Shown in pieces: positions 17,282 to 25,472 of a DNA stretch of 45,873 nt. The notes under the pieces are model-generated. The model did not search any database. It was not told the origin of the DNA and saw nothing but the letters and a program-made list of their open reading frames with translations. The first letter of the stretch is position 1; each line of letters begins with the position of its first letter. The position numbers and the translations under genes are program-made. The DNA comes from Clostridiales bacterium (lineage in GTDB: Bacteria; Bacillota; Clostridia; Peptostreptococcales; Acidaminobacteraceae), in the NCBI GenBank assembly GCA_016933835.1, contig JAFGAC010000004.1, forward strand, positions 1 through 45,873, in the 5' to 3' direction.

Positions 17282-17322
17282 CAAAAAAATAAGCTTTTGG
17301 ATATTAATCCGAAAGCTTATTC
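17282..17322 (-). terminator. Terminator after the permease-ferredoxin gene
   Basis: A long inverted repeat (AATAAGCTTT with AAAGCTTATT, plus inner GGAT with ATCC) is followed on the minus strand by seven T. It separates the permease pair from the S1 promoter. Confidence 0.85.
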
Positions 17323-17337
17323 TTATCTATTTATCCT

Positions 17338-18066
17338 CTATTCTATTGATCTTTTTCCGTTGATTACTATGGCATTAGTAGGACATTTATTTGATGCCGC
17401 CTTTATGGTAGGCCCCAAAGAATATCCTTCTTTAACTTTAGCTTTTTCATCTATTATTTCAAAGTCTGCTGGAGATATTTTCGAGCAAATTCCACACCCT
17501 ATGCAATACGCTTCAATAATTTCCAGTGGCTGTATTTTTGAATTTGACTTGCTCGCCAACGCTTCTTCCTTGCTCACTGATTTTTGAACAATCTGGCTCA
17601 TAATGAATATCGCAATAATCGTCAACACCCATCTCAGTATCATATAATTCATTCCTAGAAATTTTACCTCATTAACCAGCATCGGCACTTTAATAACCGC
17701 CCATGCAGAAATGATAATAACTGCATTACCAACACTTGCTCCTTTTTCCATGAGTAACCTCACGATTGGAAAAGATGCATAAATCGGTCCAGCAGAAATA
17801 CTGCCAATAATATACGCGTAGAAATATCCCATTTTGCCTGAGTCTTTTCCGAGTTTTTTCAATATCAGTTCTTTCGGTATCCAAGCATCAATCACAGTCG
17901 CCAATAACACAATCAAAGGCAGCACTTCGAATAACTCTTTGAAATAAATATAACTGTAATAGGCCACTGATTTGATTTGACCCGGTTCAATAATTGCAAC
18001 AAGTCCATACAACATCATTCCTATTGTAAACAATGTGTTTTTCTTTAAAAATTTCAGTATTTTCAT
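17338..18066 (-). CDS. permease half-protein with C-terminal 4Fe-4S ferredoxin domain
   Basis: Residues 1-165 hold about five membrane segments of the ArsP/SO_0444-type permease family (GSISAGPIYASFPIVRLLMEKG is the conserved helix region). After a short linker (SKEEALASKS), residues 185-242 form a ferredoxin-like domain: CIGCGICSKISP and NKCPTNAI supply four cysteines for one 4Fe-4S cluster. The stop of the preceding gene overlaps its ATG (ATGA). The two half-permeases probably form one transporter. The fused ferredoxin is unusual and suggests redox-linked transport, for example of a metalloid or organic arsenical; the substrate is not known. Confidence 0.78.
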   Translation of the reverse strand: MKILKFLKKNTLFTIGMMLYGLVAIIEPGQIKSVAYYSYIYFKELFEVLPLIVLLATVIDAWIPKELILKKLGKDSGKMGYFYAYIIGSISAGPIYASFPIVRLLMEKGASVGNAVIIISAWAVIKVPMLVNEVKFLGMNYMILRWVLTIIAIFIMSQIVQKSVSKEEALASKSNSKIQPLEIIEAYCIGCGICSKISPADFEIIDEKAKVKEGYSLGPTIKAASNKCPTNAIVINGKRSIE

Positions 18067-18548
18067 AGAATCACTCCCATGGTGATTGCTATGGCAATTG
18101 CTAAGATAAAACTTAGTGAGTTTCTAATAAATGTGAATTTTCTACCGAATTCACCAATTTCTATTTTCATAGTTGCAACCCCAACCATAGTCAATGTTGT
18201 TAAAAATGCCGTTATCACCATGATGTTTGCCCCTTGTTCTTGCAGGGCAGCAACTAGTGGAAAAGCGATAAAAGCAGGTATGATAGTAATGCCACCTACA
18301 ATTGAAGCTCCTAGTAGTGAAAGGCCCAATTGACTGTCGTTCCCTAAATACTTGGTAATCAGTTCCATTGGAATGAAGGCCATAATGACACCGATTATCA
18401 TAAGTATCCCTATAATATCCATCATCATGCTTCTTACCATTATTTTAGACTTGTATAAAGACTGCTTTGTTTTTCCTTTATTCACATAATATGATGTCCC
18501 TATCCCCATCGCTGCCAATATCCAATATTTAAGTACTGCTATTGTCAT
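18063..18548 (-). CDS. permease half-protein (ArsP-like partner)
   Basis: The 161-residue membrane protein has about four or five hydrophobic segments. It includes GLSLLGASIVGGITIIPAFIAFPLVAALQEQG in several helices, the counterpart of the SAGPIYASFP region in its neighbour. ATG at 18548 follows AAGGAGGG, so the 26-residue upstream extension is rejected. The 4-base overlap with the ferredoxin-fused half implies a heteromeric transporter. In ArsP-type permeases both halves are one chain; here they are separate. Substrate unknown. Confidence 0.75.
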   Translation of the reverse strand: MTIAVLKYWILAAMGIGTSYYVNKGKTKQSLYKSKIMVRSMMMDIIGILMIIGVIMAFIPMELITKYLGNDSQLGLSLLGASIVGGITIIPAFIAFPLVAALQEQGANIMVITAFLTTLTMVGVATMKIEIGEFGRKFTFIRNSLSFILAIAIAITMGVIL

Positions 18549-18627
18549 GAATACCCTCCTTGATTTTATAATAGGTACATTGTACATGAACAATCTTTTT
18601 TTGTTTGTAGCAATTGTTACGAGCATT

Positions 18628-18657
18628 AAAAAAAGGTAGAAATTCTACCTTTTTTTT
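18628..18657. terminator. Bidirectional terminator after the MFS gene
   Basis: AGGTAGA and TCTACCT with a 3-base loop, flanked by seven A on one side and seven or eight T on the other. It ends the MFS transcript six bases from its stop codon. Confidence 0.88.
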
Positions 18658-18663
18658 GTAAAT

Positions 18664-19884
18664 TTAAACATTTTTCAACTTTTTTCTTTCGTATAGATTC
18701 AAAACACCCATCATCAGCGTTGATACTATCATAATGACACCAATCATCTTCCATGCAAAGCTGATGCTGTATAAATCAACTACCCTACCCATCACAAATG
18801 GGCCGATTGAAAATCCAGCTCCCATGATCATTGGCAGAATCGAACTCATCCGGCCTCTATGTGATGCCGGTGTATGGTTGGCAACATAAGGCATGAAACT
18901 GATTGTTATGAGAATCTCTCCAAGAGTAAAAGTAAATACCGAGAAAACAAATACAGGTGTTGCATCAAAGAATCCTAGAATTCCAAAACCAATCATATAT
19001 AATATTCCGCCAATTATAATTCGATCGAGATTGGATATTTTCTCTAACAGACTTGTGATAATTGGAGTGAACACAAGAACCACAAAACCATTGAATGAAG
19101 CAAGTCTTCCAAAAATTTCGGCGTATCCACTGGTATTTAACATTCCTATATGGATCGGTATCAAGAATCCCCATTGCGCATAGGCAAAATTATATCCAAA
19201 CAGCAGAGTTGCAAATATTATAAGAATAGGTCTTTTGAGTAAAACTTGAAATATCGAACCTTCCACTTTTTCTTCTGCCTTACGAGATTCATCAAATTTT
19301 GAATCAGTCAGGTGAATAGTTTCTTTTATAAAAATTATAATCAACAAAGTTGCAAGAAAACCAGTAACTGCATCAATCATGAAAAATAGTCGCAAATGAT
19401 TTTCAAAGAGCATACCTCCAATTACAGGACCTACTATGAATCCTAAATTAAATCCTAAATACGATAATGAAAAAGCACCTGTTCTATTTTGTGGTGTTGT
19501 TATATCACTGAGTAATGCATCATGCGCTGGATGACCTATCCCCCACATTGCACCTCCAGCTAATATTACATAGACAAGGTTCATTGAAGGTTCCATGAAT
19601 GCACTTACCAACAAAGACATAGAACCCAATGTATCAAATACAACAATTACTTTTTTTCTTCCGACTACGTCTGTAAGCTTTCCGCCTATCAATGCTGACG
19701 GTAAAAATACCAAACCAGATATTGCGATGATTGTACCAGCTTGTGCTATTGATAAACCTATTTTTACAGTCAATATCAAAGTTAATAAGGGATGAACAAA
19801 CATCCCCATTGCATTGATAATTCTCGAAAAAAATATGACATATACCTCTCTAGGCAAGCTCATATAAGGTCTTAATAATTTCAT
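18664..19884 (-). CDS. MFS transporter, probable drug exporter
   Basis: The 406-residue protein has about 12 membrane segments and the MFS motif A between helices 2 and 3 (GGKLTDVVGRKKV). A motif C-like stretch follows (GFNLGFIVGPVIGGMLFE), which marks exporters. The ATG follows GGGGGAG. It stands alone behind a strong promoter, a leader of about 190 bases containing a start-stop ORF, and a terminator hairpin. That arrangement fits translation-dependent attenuation and suggests induction by a ribosome-acting compound. Substrate is not determinable from sequence. Confidence 0.88.
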   Translation of the reverse strand: MKLLRPYMSLPREVYVIFFSRIINAMGMFVHPLLTLILTVKIGLSIAQAGTIIAISGLVFLPSALIGGKLTDVVGRKKVIVVFDTLGSMSLLVSAFMEPSMNLVYVILAGGAMWGIGHPAHDALLSDITTPQNRTGAFSLSYLGFNLGFIVGPVIGGMLFENHLRLFFMIDAVTGFLATLLIIIFIKETIHLTDSKFDESRKAEEKVEGSIFQVLLKRPILIIFATLLFGYNFAYAQWGFLIPIHIGMLNTSGYAEIFGRLASFNGFVVLVFTPIITSLLEKISNLDRIIIGGILYMIGFGILGFFDATPVFVFSVFTFTLGEILITISFMPYVANHTPASHRGRMSSILPMIMGAGFSIGPFVMGRVVDLYSISFAWKMIGVIMIVSTLMMGVLNLYERKKLKNV

Positions 19885-19946
19885 TCCAAACTCCCCCTAA
19901 ACAACAAAAAAATACTTTGCTTTGAACTATTCTGAAAATGAATACC

Positions 19947-19974
19947 AAAAAACCATGGAAAATTAGCCCATGGT
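19947..19974 (-). terminator. Leader terminator (attenuator) upstream of the MFS gene
   Basis: ACCATGG and CCATGGT (19968-19974 and 19952-19958) form a 7-bp stem followed leftward by six T. It lies inside the MFS 5' leader, 63 bases before the start codon, so full-length expression needs readthrough. Confidence 0.75.
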
Positions 19975-20052
19975 CTGTAATATCTGTCTTTACCTAACAA
20001 TCTCACGAGCTGATTTATTCAGTTTACAGGTTTAATCAACCTTAAAAACAGC

Positions 20053-20058
20053 TTACAT
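20053..20058 (-). promoter_or_regulatory. Minimal start-stop uORF (ATG TAA) in the MFS leader
   Basis: On the minus strand AAAGGAG, four bases, ATG and then immediately TAA. It begins about 17 bases into the predicted transcript. GAGCTGA overlapping its ribosome site (20059-20065) can pair with TCAGCTC at 20007-20013, so ribosome occupancy would change leader folding. Type and function are inferred. Confidence 0.5.
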
Positions 20059-20082
20059 TCAGCTCCTTTTTTATTTGTTTTC

Positions 20083-20111
20083 AGTATATAAAAATTTTTT
20101 TATATAGTCAA
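20083..20111 (-). promoter_or_regulatory. Strong sigma-A promoter of the MFS leader
   Basis: On the minus strand: TTGACT, 17 A/T-rich bases, TATACT. Each box matches the consensus at five of six positions with optimal spacing. Predicted start is near 20075. Confidence 0.75.
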
Positions 20112-20132
20112 TCTTATCCTTATTATATTTTT

Positions 20133-21545
20133 TTAACAAATCGAATCCACAATAACGACATTTTTCCCTATTGCTTTAGCACGGTATAAAGATCGATCTG
20201 CACGATTTACAATTTCTTCATGTGTATTATTTTTAGTAAAACAAGAAATTCCTGCGCTAACAGTGATCCTGATTCCACCAAAATCATACTTTTCAACTGA
20301 ATCACGTATTCTTTCAATTACTGAAAAAGCTTCGTTAACAGATGTCTCAGGAAGCACAATCAAAAATTCTTCTCCACCGTATCTGCCGACAGAATCTGCA
20401 TGTCTGACTTCTTTCATAATAATTTCTGATAAACTCCTAAGCACATCATCACCTTTGCGATGTCCATGTTCATCATTGATCTTCTTAAAGTCGTCCAAAT
20501 CTATCATGGCAATCGAAAGAGGTCTATTATATCTCTTGCTTTCCTGCAAATGTTTTTCTAGTATTTCATAAATCGTTACATGGTTGTACATGTTAGTTAA
20601 TCGGTCTTCTATTGAAAGTTCTCTGAGAATTTCATTATTAATCCTTAAATTCTCTTCAACTTCTTTAATTTTCGTAATGTCATTTACAATAAGCAAAATA
20701 TTCTTTATCTCATCATTTGCATCTTTTATCGTACTGTAATTGATAAGAAAATGATTTTTTACTCCAAACCTATCAATTATTTCTATAGGGAAATCACTTA
20801 AACCGTTTCCATCGAAATTTTCTTCAATTATAGCTACCCTTTCACCATTGACTATACCTTCACTTACTCTCTTGCCGATTAAAGCTTCTTTTGGATGACC
20901 TAGCAACTCTATTCCATGGGAATTTATGTCTTCTACAATTAAATCTTTATTTAAAATTATCAACGCAGATGGTATCAGCTCAATCAATTCCTGAAGAAAT
21001 TGGTTTTCTTCTATATAAATCTGATTTTTATACAGCAATTCCATATCTAATTCAATACTCCTCTTAAAATTTTCAAAAATAGATTGAATATTTGGTCCGA
21101 ATATTCTTTTCTTCTGATCCAATACACAAAGTGTTCCAAATAACTCTCCATCGACCCAGCGGATTGGAACCCCAAGATAAGAAATCATATTTAATTTCGT
21201 ATCAGGGTTATCCTTCCAAATTTCATCCTCCAAAGCATCTTCAACTATCAGCTGTTTATTTTCGCCTAATACTGTCTCACAATAAAGTCCTAATCCAAGT
21301 CTTTCTGATTCTCCCTTTTTATAAATGTTCTCCTTATTTTCACTACTTAAAAAAACCGATATCGCTTTCTCATCAATTTTCATTATTAATGCTGCTGGCA
21401 AATCAAAAATATTTGCCAAATTATTTAAAATCAGTTGCCATTTTTCAATAATATTTTCTTCTATTTTGGGTTTATTGAAAGCAGTTATTTCAATAGACTT
21501 TTTACTGCCATTTTTTCTTATTAATACTTCAGCCAGCCTATTCAT
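20133..21545 (-). CDS. diguanylate cyclase with GAF and PAS domains
   Basis: The 470-residue soluble protein has a GAF-like domain (about 30-165; GLYCETVLGENKQLIVEDA), a PAS domain (about 185-300) and a GGDEF domain (about 310-470). The active site reads YGGEEF. The allosteric RxxD site (RHAD) lies five residues before it. IDLDDFKKINDEHGH and GDDVL supply metal and base contacts, with the Asp typical of c-di-GMP rather than hybrid cGAMP synthases. It should make c-di-GMP in response to a small molecule or redox signal. The ATG follows AGGAGG, 8 bases after the TspO-like gene stop, so the two are co-transcribed. Confidence 0.93.
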   Translation of the reverse strand: MNRLAEVLIRKNGSKKSIEITAFNKPKIEENIIEKWQLILNNLANIFDLPAALIMKIDEKAISVFLSSENKENIYKKGESERLGLGLYCETVLGENKQLIVEDALEDEIWKDNPDTKLNMISYLGVPIRWVDGELFGTLCVLDQKKRIFGPNIQSIFENFKRSIELDMELLYKNQIYIEENQFLQELIELIPSALIILNKDLIVEDINSHGIELLGHPKEALIGKRVSEGIVNGERVAIIEENFDGNGLSDFPIEIIDRFGVKNHFLINYSTIKDANDEIKNILLIVNDITKIKEVEENLRINNEILRELSIEDRLTNMYNHVTIYEILEKHLQESKRYNRPLSIAMIDLDDFKKINDEHGHRKGDDVLRSLSEIIMKEVRHADSVGRYGGEEFLIVLPETSVNEAFSVIERIRDSVEKYDFGGIRITVSAGISCFTKNNTHEEIVNRADRSLYRAKAIGKNVVIVDSIC

Positions 21546-21553
21546 CGTACCTC

Positions 21554-22324
21554 CTAATGTTTTATTAAAAATTTATATACACTCAGCGAACTTATTAAAA
21601 TAATTCCAATACTTGAAATTACAATAATTCCTAAATAACCAAAACCTTCAGTTGCATATCTTTTTATGAGTATTCCAGCAAGTGCCCAATCAATCACTAA
21701 AGCGTATGGTATATCTTTTTTGAATAAAATACTTATTAAAGCTAATCCTATAGCTACAAAAATAACAGTCATCGTCCATATCTGTTCACTGATTCCAAAT
21801 CCATTCCAACCCATATTGACCAAAACTGCCGTAATATTGGCTATTGTTGCTACAGAAATCCAGCCAAGGTAAACACTAAAAGTATGATAGATAGCTACAC
21901 GCTCAAATCCTACAGCATATTTTCTTTTTGGACGGAGACGAAGTACTATCAAAATCAATGTAATAAGTATGATCATCATAAGGAAAAAAGATAAGTTTAT
22001 TTGCTTATAGTGCCACGTAAATATCCATCCGATATTTGCAAGGGATGATATAAAAAACAACCAGCCGATTATTTCAATATAATCTGTACTTTCTTTCTTT
22101 CTCAATGAATAAAATTGGTAAAACACAAAAAAAGTCAACATTGTATAGATTAAAGCCCAAATGGAAAAAGTCAATCCTGCTGGGACAAATAAATTTGGAA
22201 GAGCATCCGATAACTCCCCTGTATTGAATCCATTGATCGGCAATATATTTGCCAGTGCGTTGACAGTTACTACTGCAACAAATGATATTAAATTTATTAT
22301 ACTTAATATAATTATTTTCTTTTT
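21554..22324 (-). CDS. TspO/MBR-related membrane protein
   Basis: The 256-residue protein has about seven or eight membrane helices. The N-terminal half resembles the tryptophan-rich sensory protein family: FVPAGLTFSIWALIYTML, then SSLANIGWIFTWHYKQINLS. It is longer than the classical five-helix TspO (about 160 residues), as in the extended forms of Firmicutes. Such proteins bind tetrapyrroles or lipids, but function here is unknown. ATG at 22324 follows GAAAGGTGTGG. It precedes a diguanylate cyclase by 8 bases and may provide a membrane signal to it, which is speculative. Confidence 0.72.
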   Translation of the reverse strand, partial: KKKIIILSIINLISFVAVVTVNALANILPINGFNTGELSDALPNLFVPAGLTFSIWALIYTMLTFFVFYQFYSLRKKESTDYIEIIGWLFFISSLANIGWIFTWHYKQINLSFFLMMIILITLILIVLRLRPKRKYAVGFERVAIYHTFSVYLGWISVATIANITAVLVNMGWNGFGISEQIWTMTVIFVAIGLALISILFKKDIPYALVIDWALAGILIKRYATEGFGYLGIIVISSIGIILISSLSVYKFLIKH

Positions 22325-22467
22325 CATAAAAAACCCACACCTTTCTATAAAAAAGTTTTTACCCATATTATAGCTTCTTAAATTATATTTTCATTTTTAT
22401 AATCAATGCTAGAATACCCGTGACTTTAATCATGAGTAATTCAAAATTATTATCTGGATCATATTGC

Positions 22468-22490
22468 TATAATTCTGTAACTCTAGTTAC
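22468..22490 (+). promoter_or_regulatory. Possible promoter and operator before the redox-disulfide gene pair
   Basis: TATAAT at 22468-22473 is followed at 22477-22490 by the palindrome GTAACT-CT-AGTTAC, which would lie at the transcription start. No clear -35 is visible. The palindrome is a candidate repressor site. Downstream, 22570-22600 can fold into an interrupted hairpin (TAATGA with TCATTA, CGTAG with CTGCG). Confidence 0.35.
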
Positions 22491-22614
22491 CGAAATGTAA
22501 AATGATATCATTTATAATTGAAGTGATTTAAAATTCTACAATATTATATTACATATATAAATGAAAGGGTAATGACCGTAGCTTGACTGCGAGATCATTA
22601 TACAAGGTGATTCA

Positions 22615-23214
22615 ATGAGTGCTTTTCTTGGACCAATCCACTACTGGCTCTATAAGAAGATACAAAAATTAGAAGAGATTGAAATGAGTCTCTTGAATGT
22701 CAATGTACCAGTCACTTACATGTACTTGACAAAGGACTTAGAAGAAGTGGTAGATGAAACACAAATCCACACATCACTTCAGGAAATGATTAAATTGACT
22801 GAGTTTAGATTTGCTCAAGTCATGAAAGTTTTAATTGAACAAAAGAATTCTGATATTGAATGGATAAAATCTATTTTTAAAAATCATGGTGCACATGATG
22901 GAAAATCTGTAAAATTAATAAAAGAATCAAATTCTATTGAATTGATTTACAAGCATCTCAATGATTATATATTAGATGGCATGCCTTGTGACAACATCAA
23001 CAATATTATCAGTAATGAAAAAAACGAACTTTCCTGGTTCACTAAGAACAGTCTTCATTCTCCTTATTGGGAAGGTGTTGGCCTCGATGTTGATATCTAC
23101 TATAATTTTAGAAAGCATTATATTCAATCATTCATTGATGTTTTTGATCCTAATTTGCAATATTCATTTATTCATGATGGAGATACTTTGACCCATCAAA
23201 TTTCAAGGAGTTGA
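22615..23214 (+). CDS. conserved hypothetical protein paired with HCP-associated redox protein
   Basis: I do not recognise an enzyme family. The 199-residue soluble protein starts with MSAFLGPIHYWLYKKI, a beginning I associate with clostridial proteins next to DUF1858 genes. It is helical and contains several His residues and one Cys (GMPCDN). A ribosome binding site AAGGTGA precedes the ATG. Four bases separate it from the DUF1858 gene, so the pair is one operon. The histidine-rich sequence and partner hint at metal or heme binding, but no function should be assigned. Confidence 0.7.
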   Translation: MSAFLGPIHYWLYKKIQKLEEIEMSLLNVNVPVTYMYLTKDLEEVVDETQIHTSLQEMIKLTEFRFAQVMKVLIEQKNSDIEWIKSIFKNHGAHDGKSVKLIKESNSIELIYKHLNDYILDGMPCDNINNIISNEKNELSWFTKNSLHSPYWEGVGLDVDIYYNFRKHYIQSFIDVFDPNLQYSFIHDGDTLTHQISRS

Positions 23215-23218
23215 TACT

Positions 23219-23413
23219 ATGATTTCAAAAGATATGACTGTAAATGAGGTTCTAGAAAAAGATAGAAATCTAGCAGGCGTCTTCATGCAACATGGTATGA
23301 TGTGCATAGGATGTCCTTCAGCAACCATGGAGAGCATTGAACAGGCAGCGGCTGTTCATGGTCTTAATTTAAATAATTTATTGACAGACCTGAATTCAAA
23401 CAAAAATGATTAA
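23219..23413 (+). CDS. DUF1858 / hybrid-cluster-protein-associated redox disulfide domain protein
   Basis: The 64-residue protein follows the family pattern throughout: ISKDMTVNEVLEKD, then GMMCIGCPSATMES, and AAAVHGLNLNNLLTDLN. The CxxC in MCIGCP is the redox disulfide. Family members accompany the hybrid cluster protein and related nitrosative-stress genes; no such gene is in this window. It follows the hypothetical protein gene by four bases, with AAGGAG before the ATG, and is terminated by the hairpin at 23430. Confidence 0.88.
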   Translation: MISKDMTVNEVLEKDRNLAGVFMQHGMMCIGCPSATMESIEQAAAVHGLNLNNLLTDLNSNKND

Positions 23414-23429
23414 TTTTCATTTACTAACG

Positions 23430-23467
23430 AAAGAGGATTCCTTCATTGAAGAAATCCTCTTTCTATT
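23430..23467 (+). terminator. Terminator of the redox-disulfide pair
   Basis: AAAGAGGATT pairs with AATCCTCTTT, with inner CTTC/GAAG, followed by TTTCTATTT. Confidence 0.85.
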
Positions 23468-23573
23468 TGCAGCAATGCTCATATAAAAAACATTATGGTC
23501 ATTCTATAATCATCAAAACTATCAATGTTTATTATTGAAGTTTATGGATAGATAATTCATAGGAGGTATAATT

Positions 23574-23933
23574 ATGTCTACTATTGTACATTTTGAACTT
23601 GCTTACGAAGATAAAGATCGAGTAAAAAATTTTTATAAAAATGTTTTTGATTGGCAATATGAATCTGATGATTTTTTTGATTATGACTTAATCTATACAA
23701 AAGAAAATTCTAAAAATTATGGAATTAATGGTGGCTTGCAGGGAGAAAATAATTTTAATCAAAAAATTATTTTAACCATAGAGTGTGACCAAATTGAGAA
23801 AAAAATCAACGATGTCATATCGAACGGAGGAATCATTATCGTTCCAACCCAGGAATTGCCTGGAATAGGAAAGCTAGCCTATTTTAGAGATCCTGAAGGA
23901 ACCATCATGGGTCTGATGGAGAGCCTCAAGTAA
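23574..23933 (+). CDS. VOC family protein (glyoxalase/bleomycin-resistance fold)
   Basis: The protein has 119 residues with two beta-alpha-beta-beta-beta units. HFELAYEDKDRVKNFYKNVFDW begins the first, and GKLAYFRDPEGTIMGLME ends the second. The terminal DPEG segment and the N-terminal His are typical metal-site positions of the vicinal oxygen chelate fold. The reaction cannot be told. AGGAGG precedes the ATG at 23574. It is a single gene with terminators on both sides. Confidence 0.9.
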   Translation: MSTIVHFELAYEDKDRVKNFYKNVFDWQYESDDFFDYDLIYTKENSKNYGINGGLQGENNFNQKIILTIECDQIEKKINDVISNGGIIIVPTQELPGIGKLAYFRDPEGTIMGLMESLK

Positions 23934-23962
23934 TTCATTTCCGACTTTATTATTATACCCAT

Positions 23963-23994
23963 AAAAAAAAGTGGTTTAGTAACCACTTTTTTTG
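23963..23994. terminator. Bidirectional terminator between VOC gene and secreted protein gene
   Basis: AAAAGTGGTT and AACCACTTTT form a perfect 10-bp stem with a four-base loop, flanked by A and T runs. It serves both convergent genes. Confidence 0.88.
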
Positions 23995-24002
23995 TTATTC
24001 CT

Positions 24003-24533
24003 TTATCTTCTTCCTTGTCCAAATCTAGAACCTGTTCCACTCATGTCTTTTGATTGTGAAGCAGTTCTTGCTTGAGGAATTCCGCTTTCCATGCCGATTC
24101 TTGGAGCATTTTCATTTGTGCTACCCTTCATTTGAGCTTCACCTTGTGCATAGTTTCCTCTAGTTTCGCTATTTCTTCCGAATGCCAAATTGTAAAGTTG
24201 TCCCAATTTAGAACTTGTGCCTTCACAATTTTCAATTTCCAATTTGATTGCTGCCGCATCTTCAGCTGACAATGTGCCATCTGCTACTTTTTCATCTATC
24301 ATCGCAATTTTTCCTTCAAGATTGGCTGCAACAAAAGCATCATAAATACCAGCTTCTTTTGCAAGATCTCCAAATGTCTGGTCTGTTCCTTTCAATACAT
24401 ATGCATCTGCAACTTCAATACCTTCAAGATTCGCATAAACTTCTGCTGGACTGCTTAATGCATCTGCAAAAGCAAAAGCGCCAAATCCGATTGCCAATAC
24501 ACCAATTAAAACAATAGTAACTAATTTTTTCAT
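24003..24533 (-). CDS. secreted hypothetical protein (DUF2680-like helical region)
   Basis: ATG at 24533 follows AGGAGTGA, discarding a 15-residue upstream extension. The signal peptide (KKLVTIVLIGVLAIGFGAFA) likely ends FADA. The mature protein has a helical segment (about 25-115) resembling DUF2680 repeats: TFGDLAKEAGIYDAFVAAN, then DEKVADGTLSAEDAAAIK. The tail (about 120-176) is low-complexity, rich in Gly, Ser, Gln and Arg, ending GSRFGQGRR. Function unknown; it is exported and probably loosely wall-associated. Monocistronic. Confidence 0.72.
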   Translation of the reverse strand: MKKLVTIVLIGVLAIGFGAFAFADALSSPAEVYANLEGIEVADAYVLKGTDQTFGDLAKEAGIYDAFVAANLEGKIAMIDEKVADGTLSAEDAAAIKLEIENCEGTSSKLGQLYNLAFGRNSETRGNYAQGEAQMKGSTNENAPRIGMESGIPQARTASQSKDMSGTGSRFGQGRR

Positions 24534-24625
24534 TTCATTCACTCCTACTTTTATATTTTGTATCTTCCGATAATCCAATATTAATGTATGAATGTGACAA
24601 CTGTGTGAACAAAACTAGAAAGGTA

Positions 24626-24656
24626 AAAAAAGATTATAGATATCTATAATCTTTTT
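24626..24656 (-). terminator. Terminator after the chagasin-like gene
   Basis: AAAAAGATTATAGA and TCTATAATCTTTTT form a perfect palindrome of about 15 bp per arm, ending in T5 on the minus strand. Confidence 0.75.
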
Positions 24657-24664
24657 AAAAGCAA

Positions 24665-25225
24665 TTATCTAAATAAATTTAAAAACCATCTGATGATCCT
24701 TTGAAAAATGTTCAAGTTTTCAACTGTTGTTTCTGCAACTTCTGAATCTTCAAGTACACCTCCAAGCAATTCTGGTTGATGGCTATCGTATTCTGTATTG
24801 AAATCATTGATGTAAATTGATTTTTCTCCATCAGGAACAATATTCAGCATAATTTTTTTTGATTCTGCAACAACTTCTGGCTCCCAATCTCTGTAGTACT
24901 CAAATGTCAAATTGACAATGCCTTGATTTTTAGTTTCAAATATCCAAGTGTGTATCCCTGCTGCACCAACAACACCATCATTATTTCCTTCAGTGTGTTC
25001 ATCGACTTTTGTTTCAATAAACGTTGGATTATCCACTGTCCAATGCCAACTGAAACCTGTTGTCATATTTTCTTCAATATTTATTTCCACTGTTCCATCA
25101 ATAGCTACATAATAAATTTCAATATTTTCTTCTGCATTACCTTCTTTTACTTCAGAATCTGCAAAAACAAGTGATGTGATGGCAGTCAATACAAATATTA
25201 AAATTACCATTATTACCTTTCTCAA
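24665..25225 (-). CDS. secreted chagasin-like cysteine protease inhibitor (family I42)
   Basis: TTG at 25225 was chosen because AAAGGAGTG precedes it; it gives a clean signal peptide (RKVIMVILIFVLTAITSLVFA). The mature domain shows the three loops of chagasin inhibitors: NMTTGFSWHW (family NPTTGFSW), GVVGAAGIHTWIF (GxGG...W.F) and YYRDWEP (RPWE). These loops wedge into the active site of papain-family (C1A) proteases. About 50 further residues at the C-terminus end in an amphipathic segment (FQRIIRWFLNLFR), which could associate with membranes. It is divergent from the adhesin gene 600 bases away. A target protease is not in the window. Confidence 0.85.
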   Translation of the reverse strand: MRKVIMVILIFVLTAITSLVFADSEVKEGNAEENIEIYYVAIDGTVEINIEENMTTGFSWHWTVDNPTFIETKVDEHTEGNNDGVVGAAGIHTWIFETKNQGIVNLTFEYYRDWEPEVVAESKKIMLNIVPDGEKSIYINDFNTEYDSHQPELLGGVLEDSEVAETTVENLNIFQRIIRWFLNLFR

Positions 25226-25472
25226 CTTTCTCCACTCCTTTCGTTTTCTAATGATTAGACATAAATTCATTTAATATAGTTCCGATAAAAAAGTATATTA
25301 ATGAAAATTATTTTTTGAATGATAATTATTATTAATATATTTTTTATGGTTATGATATTTTATTATTCTTCTGGGTAAACATAATTCAGAGGGATTTAAA
25401 AATAAAAAGAGACATATTAGTAGTAGGGAGTGAATTTTATGGATAATTCGGAATAAAAATTATATTTAATCA

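Noticed and set aside
21092-21451. 119-codon plus-strand ORF
   Set aside because: It lies wholly inside the GGDEF gene on the other strand, has no ribosome site and reads as a shadow of conserved coding sequence.
22560-22614. Known riboswitch before the 199-residue protein gene
   Set aside because: A small interrupted hairpin can form, but it matches no class I recognise and the ribosome site is not clearly sequestered.
24626-24656. Perfect palindrome as an operator or mobile-element end
   Set aside because: It sits just after a stop codon and ends in T5, the pattern of a terminator; no matching second end or transposase is nearby.
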